From: Paenibacillus phytorum
GTDB taxonomy: Bacteria > Bacillota > Bacilli > Paenibacillales > NBRC-103111
Length of the DNA: 64,000 bases
Direction of reading: 5' to 3'
Assembly (NCBI RefSeq): GCF_013141715.1
Contig: NZ_WHOA01000165.1
Coordinates: 1-64,000, forward strand
Shown: piece after piece, positions 43,789 to 51,934 of the stretch
Numbering within the stretch: the stretch's first letter is position 1
Layout of the letters: each line of letters starts with the position of its first letter
Notes under the pieces: model-generated
Told to the model about the DNA's origin: nothing
The model's input: only the letters and a program-made list of their open reading frames with translations
Database searches by the model: none
Translations under genes and position numbers: made by a program

Positions 43789-43802
43789 TGTAACCGGTTA
43801 CA
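43789..43802. promoter_or_regulatory. Perfect LacI-family operator
   Basis: TGTAACCGGTTACA is a 14-bp perfect palindrome with the central CG typical of LacI/PurR/RbsR sites. It lies about 160 bases upstream of the divergent-free LacI gene and is the best candidate for its own binding site. A CcpA site is less likely because of the CC-GG core. Confidence 0.75.
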
Positions 43803-43941
43803 TGTTTTCTGTTTTTATTATATCCTCATTTTAAAAAAAGTGTCAAGAAAAAAATAGCTGAGATGCGAATAGTCCTGAGAGTTGCAAAGCAAACTAGGCC
43901 TAACACGTATATGTTTAAACATTCACTTACTTATCTGTGTA

Positions 43942-44125
43942 ATGTTGTATTTTTTACAACTTTAGGTGGGCTAATCCAAGTTTTCTCGGCGAATGCTGCA
44001 ACAAATACAACAATTTCAGCCAAAAGTGGCTCAATAGCATGAAAATAGGATAAATTGTTGCACAACATACAACATCTTTAGCTTTTCAAGAAGAAATCAA
44101 GGAAATTGTTGTACGAAGTGCAACT
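43942..44125. repeat. Four GTTG...CAAC palindromic repeat units in the LacI-GH2 gap
   Basis: Within the gene-free stretch 43803-44397, four related short units occur at about 43942, 43994, 44052 and 44102, spaced 50-60 bases: GTTGTA-TTTTT-TACAAC (perfect), GCAACAAATACAACAATTT, AAATTGTTGCACAACATACAAC and AAATTGTTGTACGAAGTGCAAC. Each can form a small GTTG/CAAC hairpin. It looks like a small dispersed intergenic repeat family. Apart from these and a hairpin at 44208-44238 I see nothing in this gap. Confidence 0.5.
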
Positions 44126-44207
44126 TGCCTTACTAATTCCTCATTTCTCCCAAAAGAAAATAAAACACAAAAATACATAGTCACTTACCGAATAAATGTA
44201 AACAAAG

Positions 44208-44238
44208 AGCCTCGCGAGTAATACTCGCAAGGCTTTTT
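44208..44238. terminator. Terminator-like hairpin downstream of the GH2 gene
   Basis: AGCCTCGCGAGTA / TACTCGCAAGGCT with one mismatch. The T-run (TTTTT) is on the plus-strand side; leftwards it is CTTTGTTT. It may end the leftward GH2 transcript. CTCGCAAGGCTTT recurs at about 44297-44309, a partial duplication. Confidence 0.5.
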
Positions 44239-44397
44239 GCAAATTATTGTTCAACTCCGTTAACAAAACCGTCCAAATTCCAGCTAGTTATATAATCTCG
44301 CAAGGCTTTAAGTTTTCACATCTATAATTTAGCTTTAAGCGAATGTGTAATTGGTATTTAATTCAGAGGTGGTAGGAGATGACATTATTCGCTAGAA

Positions 44398-46869
44398 CTA
44401 GTTTAAATCATACAAGCTCAATACTCGGAGCTGCTCCTTGAACTGATGCAACGTCAGTTTTTCACTCATTCGATCGAACGCTACTCGCACTTGTTTGACG
44501 ACGCCTGGGGACAGATCAAAATAATTGTCTTCGAATATGCAATCTGCTTCAACCAGCTCCAAGCCAACATATTTCGCAAAAGTCTGCGACTGTAAGTTAA
44601 CGATATATGCTCCTTCTGATTCCTGAGCATCCCATGTAATACCTGGGGCAGTGAAAGCAAAATGCTTAGCTTTCGTAAACAAAACCGTCCCGGAACTCAC
44701 TTCACGATTGTCTATCCGGAAACTAAATTCCAAATATGTCCGTCTCTTCGCTTCCTCTAAGGCAAGCTCGTCGCTGAAGTCGAGTGTAGCGAATAAGCCC
44801 GACTTCAAGGCTTCCACTGCTGCTTCTACGGTGTCTTCCCGATGAACCCGACCGTCGTAATCCCTTAATCTCCATTGAATCTGTCCTGAGACTGGCTCCA
44901 TTGTCTCGTTCGTCACGTGCAGCTCCACCCGAGTTCCTTCTTCACAAGCAGAAAGCAGCACGGGAGCGTAAAACCGTTTGGCAAAGTAATGAAGCGCCTT
45001 CCATCGACCGTAATAGTCCAGACTTGACCATGAAGCCACCGGCCAGCAATCGTTTAGCTGCCAATAGATCGAACCCATGCACCGCCCACGATGTCTGCGC
45101 CAGTGCTCCACCCCATATTTGATCGCTTCCGCCTGCAAAATTTGCGAAGCATACAGCATAGAGGCGAAATCTTTCGGATATTGAAAATTCTCCGATAAAT
45201 AATACAATATTTTACCGTTCGCCGCTCCGTTTTTCTGGTGTTTTTCCATCACATAGGAGAAAATATTTCGATCCTCTGACTCTGTGAAAGTTTCCACCGT
45301 TTTGATGCTGGGAAAAGATTGAAAACCGAACTCGGAGCAAAAGCGAAAATGAAATTTGCGGTATTCGGTAAACGGCTTTAAGCTATGCCATACTTCCCAA
45401 TAGTGCACATCGCCGCGATTTTCATCGTTAGGCCGGTCGAAGTGGCCACCAGAGGATGGCGATGACGGCCAATAGAAACGCTGCGGGTCGTGCTGCTTAA
45501 CCAAATCGGCAAGCAATATTTCGAATTGCTTAATATAATCCGTGCGCAGCTGCGGCGTTTTGGGAAATTCCCAGTCAGCCCAGCCCCATTCCATTTCATT
45601 GTTGCCACACCACAGCCCCAAACTCGCATGATGGCGAATTCGTTTCACGTTGTCAATGACCTCATGCCGAATCGTGTCTGCAAAAGCTTCGTTCATTTCG
45701 TAAATGGCGCAACCAAACATGAAATCCTGCCATACCACCAAGCCATACTTGTCGCACAGATCGTAAAATTCGTCACTCGGATAAATGCCACCGCCCCAAA
45801 CGCGGATACAATTGAAATTTGCGAGGACACAGTCCTGAATAAGCCGTTCCGTTCTTTGCACAGAGTAACGTGCAAGAATATGATCCTCCGGAATATAATT
45901 CGCCCCTTGGGCAAAGATGGCAATGCCGTTGACTTCAATCGCGAAGCCCTCGCCCCATTCATCCGGCTCACGTTTCACACCTAACGTTCGCAACCCAATT
46001 CGATACTGTTTCTGATCCAGTTCGCGTTCACCCTGCATCAAACGCACCTTGACGGTATAAAGTGGCTGGCCGCCGTAGCCGTTAGGCCACCAAAGCTGCG
46101 GATTCACGATATCCACGTTAAATTGTACGGCTGACTGCTCTCGCGATCCCATGTCAGAATGATTGATCATAACCGTCATCCCCTGTGGATCCATCACCGT
46201 CAATTCTGCCCGTACGTTTTCTTCCGTCCACGTCTGTGTCTCTATGTTAACTTGCAAGTTAACTCGTTCGTGTACGTGTGTTTGCCGGATATGTACATCT
46301 TCAAATCGTGCACCCTCGTAGGCTTGAATCGATATATTGCGCCATATCCCTGCATCCGGCAGTTGTGCACCCCAGTCCCAGCCGAACATCGAGTGACCTT
46401 TTCGCAAATGCGGGAATCCGGCGACGGCATCCGCCACTCCCCACAAGGGGGTTTCATTGTGCTTTTGCTCCACATATCGCGTGGGAGAATAGAGGATAAC
46501 CTGAATCGTATTCGTTCCTTCTTTCAACAAGTCACGCACATTGAATTCATAAGTGCGGTGCATATTATCGGTCAGCGCCACCTTGTGTCCATTGACGATG
46601 ACCTCCGCCAGCGTGTCCAATCCCTCGCATCGGAGTACCACCAGATCACAACGTATCACCTCATCTGTCACTTCGACTTCTCTTACATATACGTAGTCGA
46701 AAGCGGACAGTGCCAGCGCCTGATCCTGGTTATCTCGATAATAAGGGTCCTCCAAGCGACCGGCGCGTAATAAATCAGAATATACGGTTCCTGGCACTGA
46801 TGCTTCAATCCATGCAGAATCCTCCGCCTGTTTCATAGACCAAAGGCCGTTTAACGGAATGCTAATCAT
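44398..46869 (-). CDS. Beta-mannosidase, glycoside hydrolase family 2
   Basis: A 823-residue cytoplasmic exo-beta-mannosidase removing terminal beta-mannose from oligosaccharides. N-terminal sugar-binding jelly roll (PLNGLWSMKQ, VPGTVYSDLL), Ig-like domain, then TIM barrel with acid/base Glu425 (WCGNNEMEW) and nucleophile Glu513 (CSEFGFQSF). FGWDWGAQLPDAGIW is a beta-mannosidase-specific block. No signal peptide. I chose ATG 46869 with AAGGAG eight bases upstream; 40 upstream codons in frame overlap the regulatory region. It is transcribed divergently from the AraC regulator at 46982, which probably controls it. No transporter is attached. Confidence 0.92.
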   Translation of the reverse strand: MISIPLNGLWSMKQAEDSAWIEASVPGTVYSDLLRAGRLEDPYYRDNQDQALALSAFDYVYVREVEVTDEVIRCDLVVLRCEGLDTLAEVIVNGHKVALTDNMHRTYEFNVRDLLKEGTNTIQVILYSPTRYVEQKHNETPLWGVADAVAGFPHLRKGHSMFGWDWGAQLPDAGIWRNISIQAYEGARFEDVHIRQTHVHERVNLQVNIETQTWTEENVRAELTVMDPQGMTVMINHSDMGSREQSAVQFNVDIVNPQLWWPNGYGGQPLYTVKVRLMQGERELDQKQYRIGLRTLGVKREPDEWGEGFAIEVNGIAIFAQGANYIPEDHILARYSVQRTERLIQDCVLANFNCIRVWGGGIYPSDEFYDLCDKYGLVVWQDFMFGCAIYEMNEAFADTIRHEVIDNVKRIRHHASLGLWCGNNEMEWGWADWEFPKTPQLRTDYIKQFEILLADLVKQHDPQRFYWPSSPSSGGHFDRPNDENRGDVHYWEVWHSLKPFTEYRKFHFRFCSEFGFQSFPSIKTVETFTESEDRNIFSYVMEKHQKNGAANGKILYYLSENFQYPKDFASMLYASQILQAEAIKYGVEHWRRHRGRCMGSIYWQLNDCWPVASWSSLDYYGRWKALHYFAKRFYAPVLLSACEEGTRVELHVTNETMEPVSGQIQWRLRDYDGRVHREDTVEAAVEALKSGLFATLDFSDELALEEAKRRTYLEFSFRIDNREVSSGTVLFTKAKHFAFTAPGITWDAQESEGAYIVNLQSQTFAKYVGLELVEADCIFEDNYFDLSPGVVKQVRVAFDRMSEKLTLHQFKEQLRVLSLYDLN

Positions 46870-46938
46870 CACATCATCTCCTTGTTCTTCTGGGTTTATA
46901 TCTATGGTAAGATGAAAACAACCAAAAATCGTAACCAT

Positions 46939-46970
46939 TTTTCGGAAAGATATCCCTAATTTTCGGAAAG
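46939..46970. promoter_or_regulatory. Direct repeat in the GH2/AraC divergent promoter region
   Basis: TTTTCGGAAAG occurs at 46939-46949 and 46960-46970, a 21-base period equal to two helical turns. Tandem half-sites with this spacing are characteristic of AraC-family binding. The second copy ends in the ribosome site of the regulator gene, so binding there could also cause autorepression. Confidence 0.6.
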
Positions 46971-46981
46971 GAGATTTCTTT

Positions 46982-47854
46982 ATGACCATTTATCCGTTTT
47001 ACTTGACTGACTATCCGCGATTGCTTTCTTCTTTTCCTTTTACAATTGACATTCATCAAATTGACACTGTCTTCCCGTCGCATCGACACGACTTTCTCGA
47101 AATATCCTTCGTCATCGAAGGAAGAGGAACAGAAACCGTGAATGGCATCTCGCATCCGATGGAGCCGGGAACCTTGACATTGATTTTGCCCTACCAATTT
47201 CACCAGTTGCAAGCAGAGCCGGGCTACCCTTTGCGGCTGTATAACTGTATGTTTAGTGCGGAACTACTTACAGCGTCGAATGAGCATCAACCAGGCTTTA
47301 TGGATATTCTCCTGAGCATGCAGGATGACCGACCTTCAAGTCTTAATCTGTCTGGTCCGACAGCCGACCAGTTTACCCGTATGCTGCAGGAACTATTGGT
47401 CGAATATGAGAGGAGCGATAAATGGCGGGAAACCTTGCTTAAGGCAAAGCTAACAGAGCTATTGGTAAACATAGACCGTTTGCGCAACGAATTGAAGACG
47501 GCGAAGACCGTCCAAACAACAGAAAAAGGCGGACGACCGAACATCGTTTGGACGGTTATCTATTATATGCATATTCATTATCGCGAGCATCTTACCTTAT
47601 CTTCACTAGCAGAGAAGTTCCATTTTCATGAAACGTACTTAAGCGAACAAATCAAAAAGCATGCCGGACAAAATTTCGTGCAGCTTCTCCACGATATTCG
47701 CATCCGGCATGCTTGCTCCTTGCTCGTATCAACCGAAATGACCATTGCCGACATCGCCTATGAAGTGGGATACGGATCTGGAAAAACATTGTTTAAAGCG
47801 TTTCAGGAACGCAAGGGATTAACACCAGGTGCGTATCGAAAGACGATGCTTTGA
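46982..47854 (+). CDS. AraC-family regulator with N-terminal cupin domain
   Basis: A 290-residue soluble one-component regulator. The N-terminal cupin (about 15-100; FPSHRHDFLEISFVIEGRG) binds a small ligand, probably a sugar; the C-terminal AraC domain (about 190-288) has motifs LSSLAEKFHFHETYLSEQIK and IADIAYEVGYGSGKTLFKAF. AAGGAG precedes the ATG with 7-base spacing. Divergent from the GH2 beta-mannosidase and convergent with the secreted protein at 47882. Likely activator of the mannosidase gene. Confidence 0.88.
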   Translation: MTIYPFYLTDYPRLLSSFPFTIDIHQIDTVFPSHRHDFLEISFVIEGRGTETVNGISHPMEPGTLTLILPYQFHQLQAEPGYPLRLYNCMFSAELLTASNEHQPGFMDILLSMQDDRPSSLNLSGPTADQFTRMLQELLVEYERSDKWRETLLKAKLTELLVNIDRLRNELKTAKTVQTTEKGGRPNIVWTVIYYMHIHYREHLTLSSLAEKFHFHETYLSEQIKKHAGQNFVQLLHDIRIRHACSLLVSTEMTIADIAYEVGYGSGKTLFKAFQERKGLTPGAYRKTML

Positions 47855-47881
47855 TTTATCGTTTGCGGTCTCTCTCATTGC

Positions 47882-48727
47882 TTATTGCGCTTCAATTGAA
47901 ACGGCATCAATGAAATCCGTGTTATCCCCGGATTCGAACGACGAGTTTAGTAACCCATTCGTGATCGTTATATAATCGATCCCGAACGTACCGCTGGTGA
48001 CATTGTTATCCACCGGATCGAATCGCAACTGATTCAATGTTCCGGTCCAACCTGCTACCGTGGACATATCAACCACATATTCCTTGTAATCCGATTTCGG
48101 ACTAATCGTAAACGATTTCGCCTTAGACTCGCTCCATACCATGTCAGTGTCTGTAATAAAATAAAATTTAGCACCGTCAATGTATACATCCGCCGTCTTC
48201 GCATCCATGTCCACGACTACCTTAACTCCATATTCCTGATTGGCATTGTAGAGTTGCAAGGTAACTGGGGAACCTGATGGATTCTGGTAACTTAAATTCC
48301 CCCCTGACGTCATAATTTCAAAACCGGGAACGTCATCGTTGCGCAGCTGCCAAGCGACGCCATCCATTTTAACCGGCCTCTTAAATCGATACTCCAGCGT
48401 GAGCTTACCAGCAGTTTGGGATACAAAACGTTTCTTGAGCGTAACGGATTCTGTTCCGCTGTTGTCGTTCACTTTGAAATTATTGTAATAAAGAAATGAA
48501 TAACTGCCGCCTGTCGTTTCGATCTCCCAACCGGATATTTTTAAATCGTTCGTGGCGCTACCGTTGGCGTCCAGAAAATCGAATTCTTCATCCAAAAGAT
48601 AACCTGTGCCCACTGGTCCTGCTTCCTGAGAAGCGTAAGCCATCCTTACCTCAAGTACACTAGCCAACGAGCCGAAAGCCACAGATGCGATAAACATGTA
48701 TAACAAAAAGAAGCCTTTTCTTTTCAT
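47882..48727 (-). CDS. Secreted lectin-like protein of unknown function
   Basis: About 281 residues with a signal peptide (MKRKGFFLLYMF...; cleavage near AYAS). The mature part is rich in aromatic beta-strand pattern (GWEIETTGGSYSFLYYN; LTLEYRFKRPVK; VDMDAKTADVYIDG) like laminin-G or glycosidase-accessory beta-sandwiches, then KEYVVDMSTVAGWTGTLNQLR. No catalytic domain is evident; similar text occurs as modules inside large Paenibacillus surface enzymes. Start unclear: ATG 48727 gives a normal signal peptide, GTG 48739 lies closer to AGAGAGG. It follows a frameshifted glycosidase remnant whose stop is at 48750. Confidence 0.65.
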   Translation of the reverse strand: MKRKGFFLLYMFIASVAFGSLASVLEVRMAYASQEAGPVGTGYLLDEEFDFLDANGSATNDLKISGWEIETTGGSYSFLYYNNFKVNDNSGTESVTLKKRFVSQTAGKLTLEYRFKRPVKMDGVAWQLRNDDVPGFEIMTSGGNLSYQNPSGSPVTLQLYNANQEYGVKVVVDMDAKTADVYIDGAKFYFITDTDMVWSESKAKSFTISPKSDYKEYVVDMSTVAGWTGTLNQLRFDPVDNNVTSGTFGIDYITITNGLLNSSFESGDNTDFIDAVSIEAQ

Positions 48728-48749
48728 CACATTAATCACATTCCTCTCT

Positions 48750-48912
48750 TTATTTCAAAATCCCAATTAGTCCCAAATGAAAATTCGTCCCCTTGCAGTC
48801 CAAACGGTTTCCATGGACAACCTCCAGTTCGATATGGTGCGTTCCCTCCTCTAGCTCAAGCCTTTAATTAGCACCTTTTTATGCGATATCTGTATGTGGC
48901 GGATTCGATAAA
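48750..48912 (-). pseudogene. Frameshifted C-terminal remnant of a larger (glycosidase-like) protein
   Basis: Leftwards, one frame reads RIRHIQISHKKVLIKG (48860-48907) and then, after a frame change near 48860, LELEEGTHHIELEVVHGNR and LDCKGTNFHLGLIGILK with TAA at 48750-48752. The two parts fit together as a beta-sandwich tail (a lead strand, EEGTHHIELE, GN-R, GTNFHLG) of the type closing many glycoside hydrolases. No longer frame exists upstream. It also overlaps the terminator region of the next gene. Confidence 0.55.
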
Positions 48913-48913
48913 C

Positions 48914-48954
48914 GCAAAAGAGCCCTTGCGGTCATGAAACGACCACAAGAGCTC
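48914..48954 (-). terminator. Terminator of the amidohydrolase operon
   Basis: GAGCTCTTGTGGTC and GACCGCAAGGGCTC pair with two mismatches around TTTCAT and are followed leftwards by TTTTGCG, 14 bases after the stop at 48968. Confidence 0.8.
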
Positions 48955-48967
48955 CACAGGATCAAGC

Positions 48968-49798
48968 CTACAATAATTGATAAAATCGTGCTGCATTACC
49001 TCCAAAGATAGCTAAATGATCCTCCCTAAACAGGTTGGAGGGCAATGCGTTCAGCAAAGCCAAATAAACTTCATCATAGCTGCAAGTAGTTAAACATACT
49101 GGCCAATCGCTGCCAAACATCACCCGATCTGTGCCAAACACTTCGATCACATGATGCACATAAGGAACCAGATCCATCCAGTTCCAAGCTTGCTGATCGG
49201 CTTCTGTTACTAGTCCTGACAGCTTGCACATGACATTAGGGAATGCAGCCAGTTCAGCCATCTCCGTCTTCCATGGTTCGAGGATGCGTCCAGCGATAAA
49301 AGGCTTTGCCACATGATCGACCACTGCCCGAAGTGTCGGAAAGCTTCTAAGCGCCTCCAATATATAAGGATGATGCCGTGGTCTAAGCTGTAAATCAAGC
49401 GGAAAATCATCCTTGACCAGTTGCTTTATATTTTGCATGACTTGCGGTCGAAGTATCCATGAATCCGGCAGATCCTGAAGCATTGGACGAAAGCCAACAA
49501 ACCCTTTATACCCTCGAAACTTAGCATATTGCTCGCTAAATAGCGGTGAATCTAGATCTAGCCAACCGACCACCCCAGCTATACTTTCATACTCATCATA
49601 CAAAGAGAGCAAGAATTGCGTTTCCTCCAGCGTCGGCGCGGCTTGCACGACAATCGTGCGTTCGAAGTGATAGCGCTCCAACGAATCCTGCAGTTGCTCC
49701 GGCATATAGTCTGCAAATAAAATACCCTGCTCAGCGGTCAGCCAGCCGTAGTCTCCGCGTTCGGTTTTCCAATAGTGCTGATGCGCATCAATTCTCAT
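48968..49798 (-). CDS. Amidohydrolase-2 family lactonase (L-fuconolactonase-like)
   Basis: A 276-residue TIM-barrel metal hydrolase. MRIDAHQHYW at the start contains the metal-ligand HxH, VVDHVAKP carries the barrel His and FGSDWPVC the conserved Asp. This is the COG3618 pattern, whose characterised members open sugar-acid lactones such as L-fuconolactone or L-rhamnonolactone. It starts three bases after the stop of the ADP-ribosylglycohydrolase-fold gene, hence one operon. A lactonase in L-fucose oxidation would complement the fucosidase-like GH95 of cluster 1, but no fucose dehydrogenase is present in the window, so substrate is uncertain. Confidence 0.78.
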   Translation of the reverse strand: MRIDAHQHYWKTERGDYGWLTAEQGILFADYMPEQLQDSLERYHFERTIVVQAAPTLEETQFLLSLYDEYESIAGVVGWLDLDSPLFSEQYAKFRGYKGFVGFRPMLQDLPDSWILRPQVMQNIKQLVKDDFPLDLQLRPRHHPYILEALRSFPTLRAVVDHVAKPFIAGRILEPWKTEMAELAAFPNVMCKLSGLVTEADQQAWNWMDLVPYVHHVIEVFGTDRVMFGSDWPVCLTTCSYDEVYLALLNALPSNLFREDHLAIFGGNAARFYQLL

Positions 49799-49801
49799 AG
49801 G

Positions 49802-51676
49802 TCACCCAAACAAAATATCTGTAAAGTAATAATGGGGGCCAGGTAGTGTTGTGTTAAGAAGTGCCACCGGCAAGACATACACCTCTAATGGAGAACCATT
49901 CCTTAATGCCTCAACTTCAATGTCATAGCTTCCTGCAGCTAGTGTTATTTCAATCCTTTGTTCTTCCGGAGACCGATGATAAGCTGGCATGAATTCCAAC
50001 GATTCTTTACATTCAATGACGATTTGGCCGTTTAATTTCAATACGATAGGACCTCTTGCAGCCGCAATAAGACGAATCTTTCTCTCACTTGGGTTGAAGA
50101 GCTTCGTTTGAGCGCGGTACAAGCCATCGTTCTCACTACCGAGTTCCTTCTCCCATTCCAAACGATTGCCTGGGAAATATACGTCTTTCCCCTCACTGCC
50201 GTTCGGTCCCCAAATCATCCACTTTGAAGCATTTACCAACGAAAAAGGAACCTTTTGAGCAGCCCATACGGATCGGTCATGAAATCTTGTCCAAACGAAT
50301 GCAAGCTCATAGCTGGACTTAGCGATCGCGGAAGCTCGTATTTCTGTATTCCATTCGATTGATTCATTAGGTTGTAGGCTCACTTCAAGTGAATTCGGCC
50401 CCTCCCAGTTCTCGGGCAGTTCTAACGCGATATTGCCTGTTATTGATGTTAACGAACGGTTGGTGAACGTGATATGCAGCGTCTTCTTCTGATTCACTCC
50501 GATGGCTGGACCTTCCTGACCGAAATCGATCTCAAGCTCAGCATCCGGAGTGTTACGAGTTCCTTGTGGCAGCAAGTAGTGATTAGCTGTTACCTTCCTC
50601 GTCCAAAGCTCCCTTATTTTCTCTTCCGTTTCGTTCGTTTCTACGGGTTGGTTCAAGGATGTCGGAAGGTCAGGATGCACAAGTATGTCCGTATCCCAAG
50701 CTGCAAGAATTTGTTTGCCCATGCGGATGGTGCGCCTGGTTAACTCGTCCAAGTTCTTAGGTGCGGGAAATCCTTTAATCGGTGGGCTAACGACGATCCG
50801 ATCACCAACTGGATTTACCCATTTATCCGGCAAACCTTCTGGACCGAGCAGCATGCCTAATATAGCGCCCAGTGTAGCAGCTGTACAATCGGTATCATAA
50901 CCGCAGTTGACCGCTTTCAAAATTGCATCCTCGAAATCCTCGCCATATAACCAGCCAAGGATCGTAAAAGCAATATTTTGCGGGGCGTCCGTAAAGTTAT
51001 CGTTGCCATGATGCTCCAGAATGAGCGAACGCGCTTCGAGCCAATCCTTCCCTTCCTTATGCCAGTGGAGCAGATCTTTCAATGCTTTGGCGGTACGGCA
51101 ATCCGCAGGGATATAGGTCATGCCGATCTCAATTAAGCGATCCCGATCCTTCTCATAGAAAATAGCGCTCTCGAGGGCGGCAAAAAACATTTCCCCGTAC
51201 ACCCCTTCCCCGCCGGCGTGATCCACAATGGCGTCCTGATAAGCATAATGGGCCGCTGTACTTGGCGATCCAGGTGCAGCCATGGCCCAGATTTCGGAAC
51301 GAATGGGTGAACCCATACACTCATTGAACGGATTGTTGAATGATCCGGCAACGGGTGCAAGAAGACCTCTTCTCAGATTCGTCAGCGCGTAACCATACTC
51401 ATCAAATGGGAAAAAGATATGCTCCAACCATTCCTGCCCAAGCTCGATCGCAGTCAATCCCGGACCGTATTGCTCCAAAGCATGCAGCCAAACCAATTGT
51501 AAGTCCAAATCATCGTTCTCCAATGGGCCGTCCGGCAGCTCCGGATAAAAGGTCAACTCCAGCAGCTCCTTAATGCCCTCTACCGGTGCACCAAGTGTTC
51601 CCCCTATATTTTTCCCAAGCCATCCCCCATACACGATTCGATAGTAATCTTGTTCATTCAGAATTCGGATACCCAT
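49802..51676 (-). CDS. ADP-ribosylglycohydrolase-fold protein with C-terminal beta-sandwich domains
   Basis: A 624-residue cytoplasmic protein. Residues about 10-330 have the ARH fold with metal-site motifs PLENDDLDLQLVWL and CGYDTDCTAATLGAILGMLLG, which bind the two magnesium ions in true ADP-ribosylglycohydrolases. Residues 370-624 form NEW3-like and accessory beta-sandwiches (HITFTNRSLTSITGNIALEL). ATG 51676 is preceded by GGGAGG. The extra beta domains and the coupled lactonase suggest a carbohydrate-processing role rather than protein de-ADP-ribosylation; this is inference. No direct relative of known activity is recognised. Confidence 0.72.
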   Translation of the reverse strand: MGIRILNEQDYYRIVYGGWLGKNIGGTLGAPVEGIKELLELTFYPELPDGPLENDDLDLQLVWLHALEQYGPGLTAIELGQEWLEHIFFPFDEYGYALTNLRRGLLAPVAGSFNNPFNECMGSPIRSEIWAMAAPGSPSTAAHYAYQDAIVDHAGGEGVYGEMFFAALESAIFYEKDRDRLIEIGMTYIPADCRTAKALKDLLHWHKEGKDWLEARSLILEHHGNDNFTDAPQNIAFTILGWLYGEDFEDAILKAVNCGYDTDCTAATLGAILGMLLGPEGLPDKWVNPVGDRIVVSPPIKGFPAPKNLDELTRRTIRMGKQILAAWDTDILVHPDLPTSLNQPVETNETEEKIRELWTRKVTANHYLLPQGTRNTPDAELEIDFGQEGPAIGVNQKKTLHITFTNRSLTSITGNIALELPENWEGPNSLEVSLQPNESIEWNTEIRASAIAKSSYELAFVWTRFHDRSVWAAQKVPFSLVNASKWMIWGPNGSEGKDVYFPGNRLEWEKELGSENDGLYRAQTKLFNPSERKIRLIAAARGPIVLKLNGQIVIECKESLEFMPAYHRSPEEQRIEITLAAGSYDIEVEALRNGSPLEVYVLPVALLNTTLPGPHYYFTDILFG

Positions 51677-51789
51677 GATGAAACCTCCCGTAAGTTGTTA
51701 TTGTGTTCATAACTTCATCATAAGACCGGTTTCTTAAAGGAGCCATGTCCATAATTGTGTTTTCAAAAGAATAAATATTAGAGGAAGTC

Positions 51790-51843
51790 ATGGAAGTCGA
51801 TCAGCTATTTGGACAAAAAAAACCCGAAATCATGCGGGAGTAA
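51790..51843 (+). CDS. Candidate 17-residue micro-ORF with own ribosome site and terminator
   Basis: ATG 51790 is preceded by AGAGGAAG (GAGG with 5-base spacing) and encodes MEVDQLFGQKKPEIMRE, ending at TAA 51841-51843; ten bases later a plus-strand terminator begins (51854-51882). No other rightward gene is present for that terminator to serve. It could be a genuine tiny protein, or the 5' stub of a deleted gene that kept its old terminator. No homologue is recognised. Confidence 0.3.
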   Translation: MEVDQLFGQKKPEIMRE

Positions 51844-51853
51844 CTATAACGAT

Positions 51854-51882
51854 AGCCTCCTCAAGCATGAGAGGCTTTTTTT
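51854..51882 (+). terminator. Plus-strand intrinsic terminator without an obvious gene
   Basis: AGCCTC/GAGGCT stem with CTC-AAGCAT-GAG interior and TTTTTTT tail, reading rightwards. It follows the 17-residue micro-ORF. Confidence 0.65.
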
Positions 51883-51934
51883 CATATTATTTTCTGCGCT
51901 GGGCTAGGGGATAATTGCAGCACATATAAGCAAA

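Noticed and set aside
43789..43802. Catabolite-responsive (CcpA) element
   Set aside because: The CCGG-centred palindrome next to a LacI gene fits its own operator better; the cre consensus needs a different arm pattern.
51813..51838. Leftward terminator CCCG-N8-CGGG with eight T
   Set aside because: The stem has only four pairs and lies within the micro-ORF; too weak to call despite the T-run.
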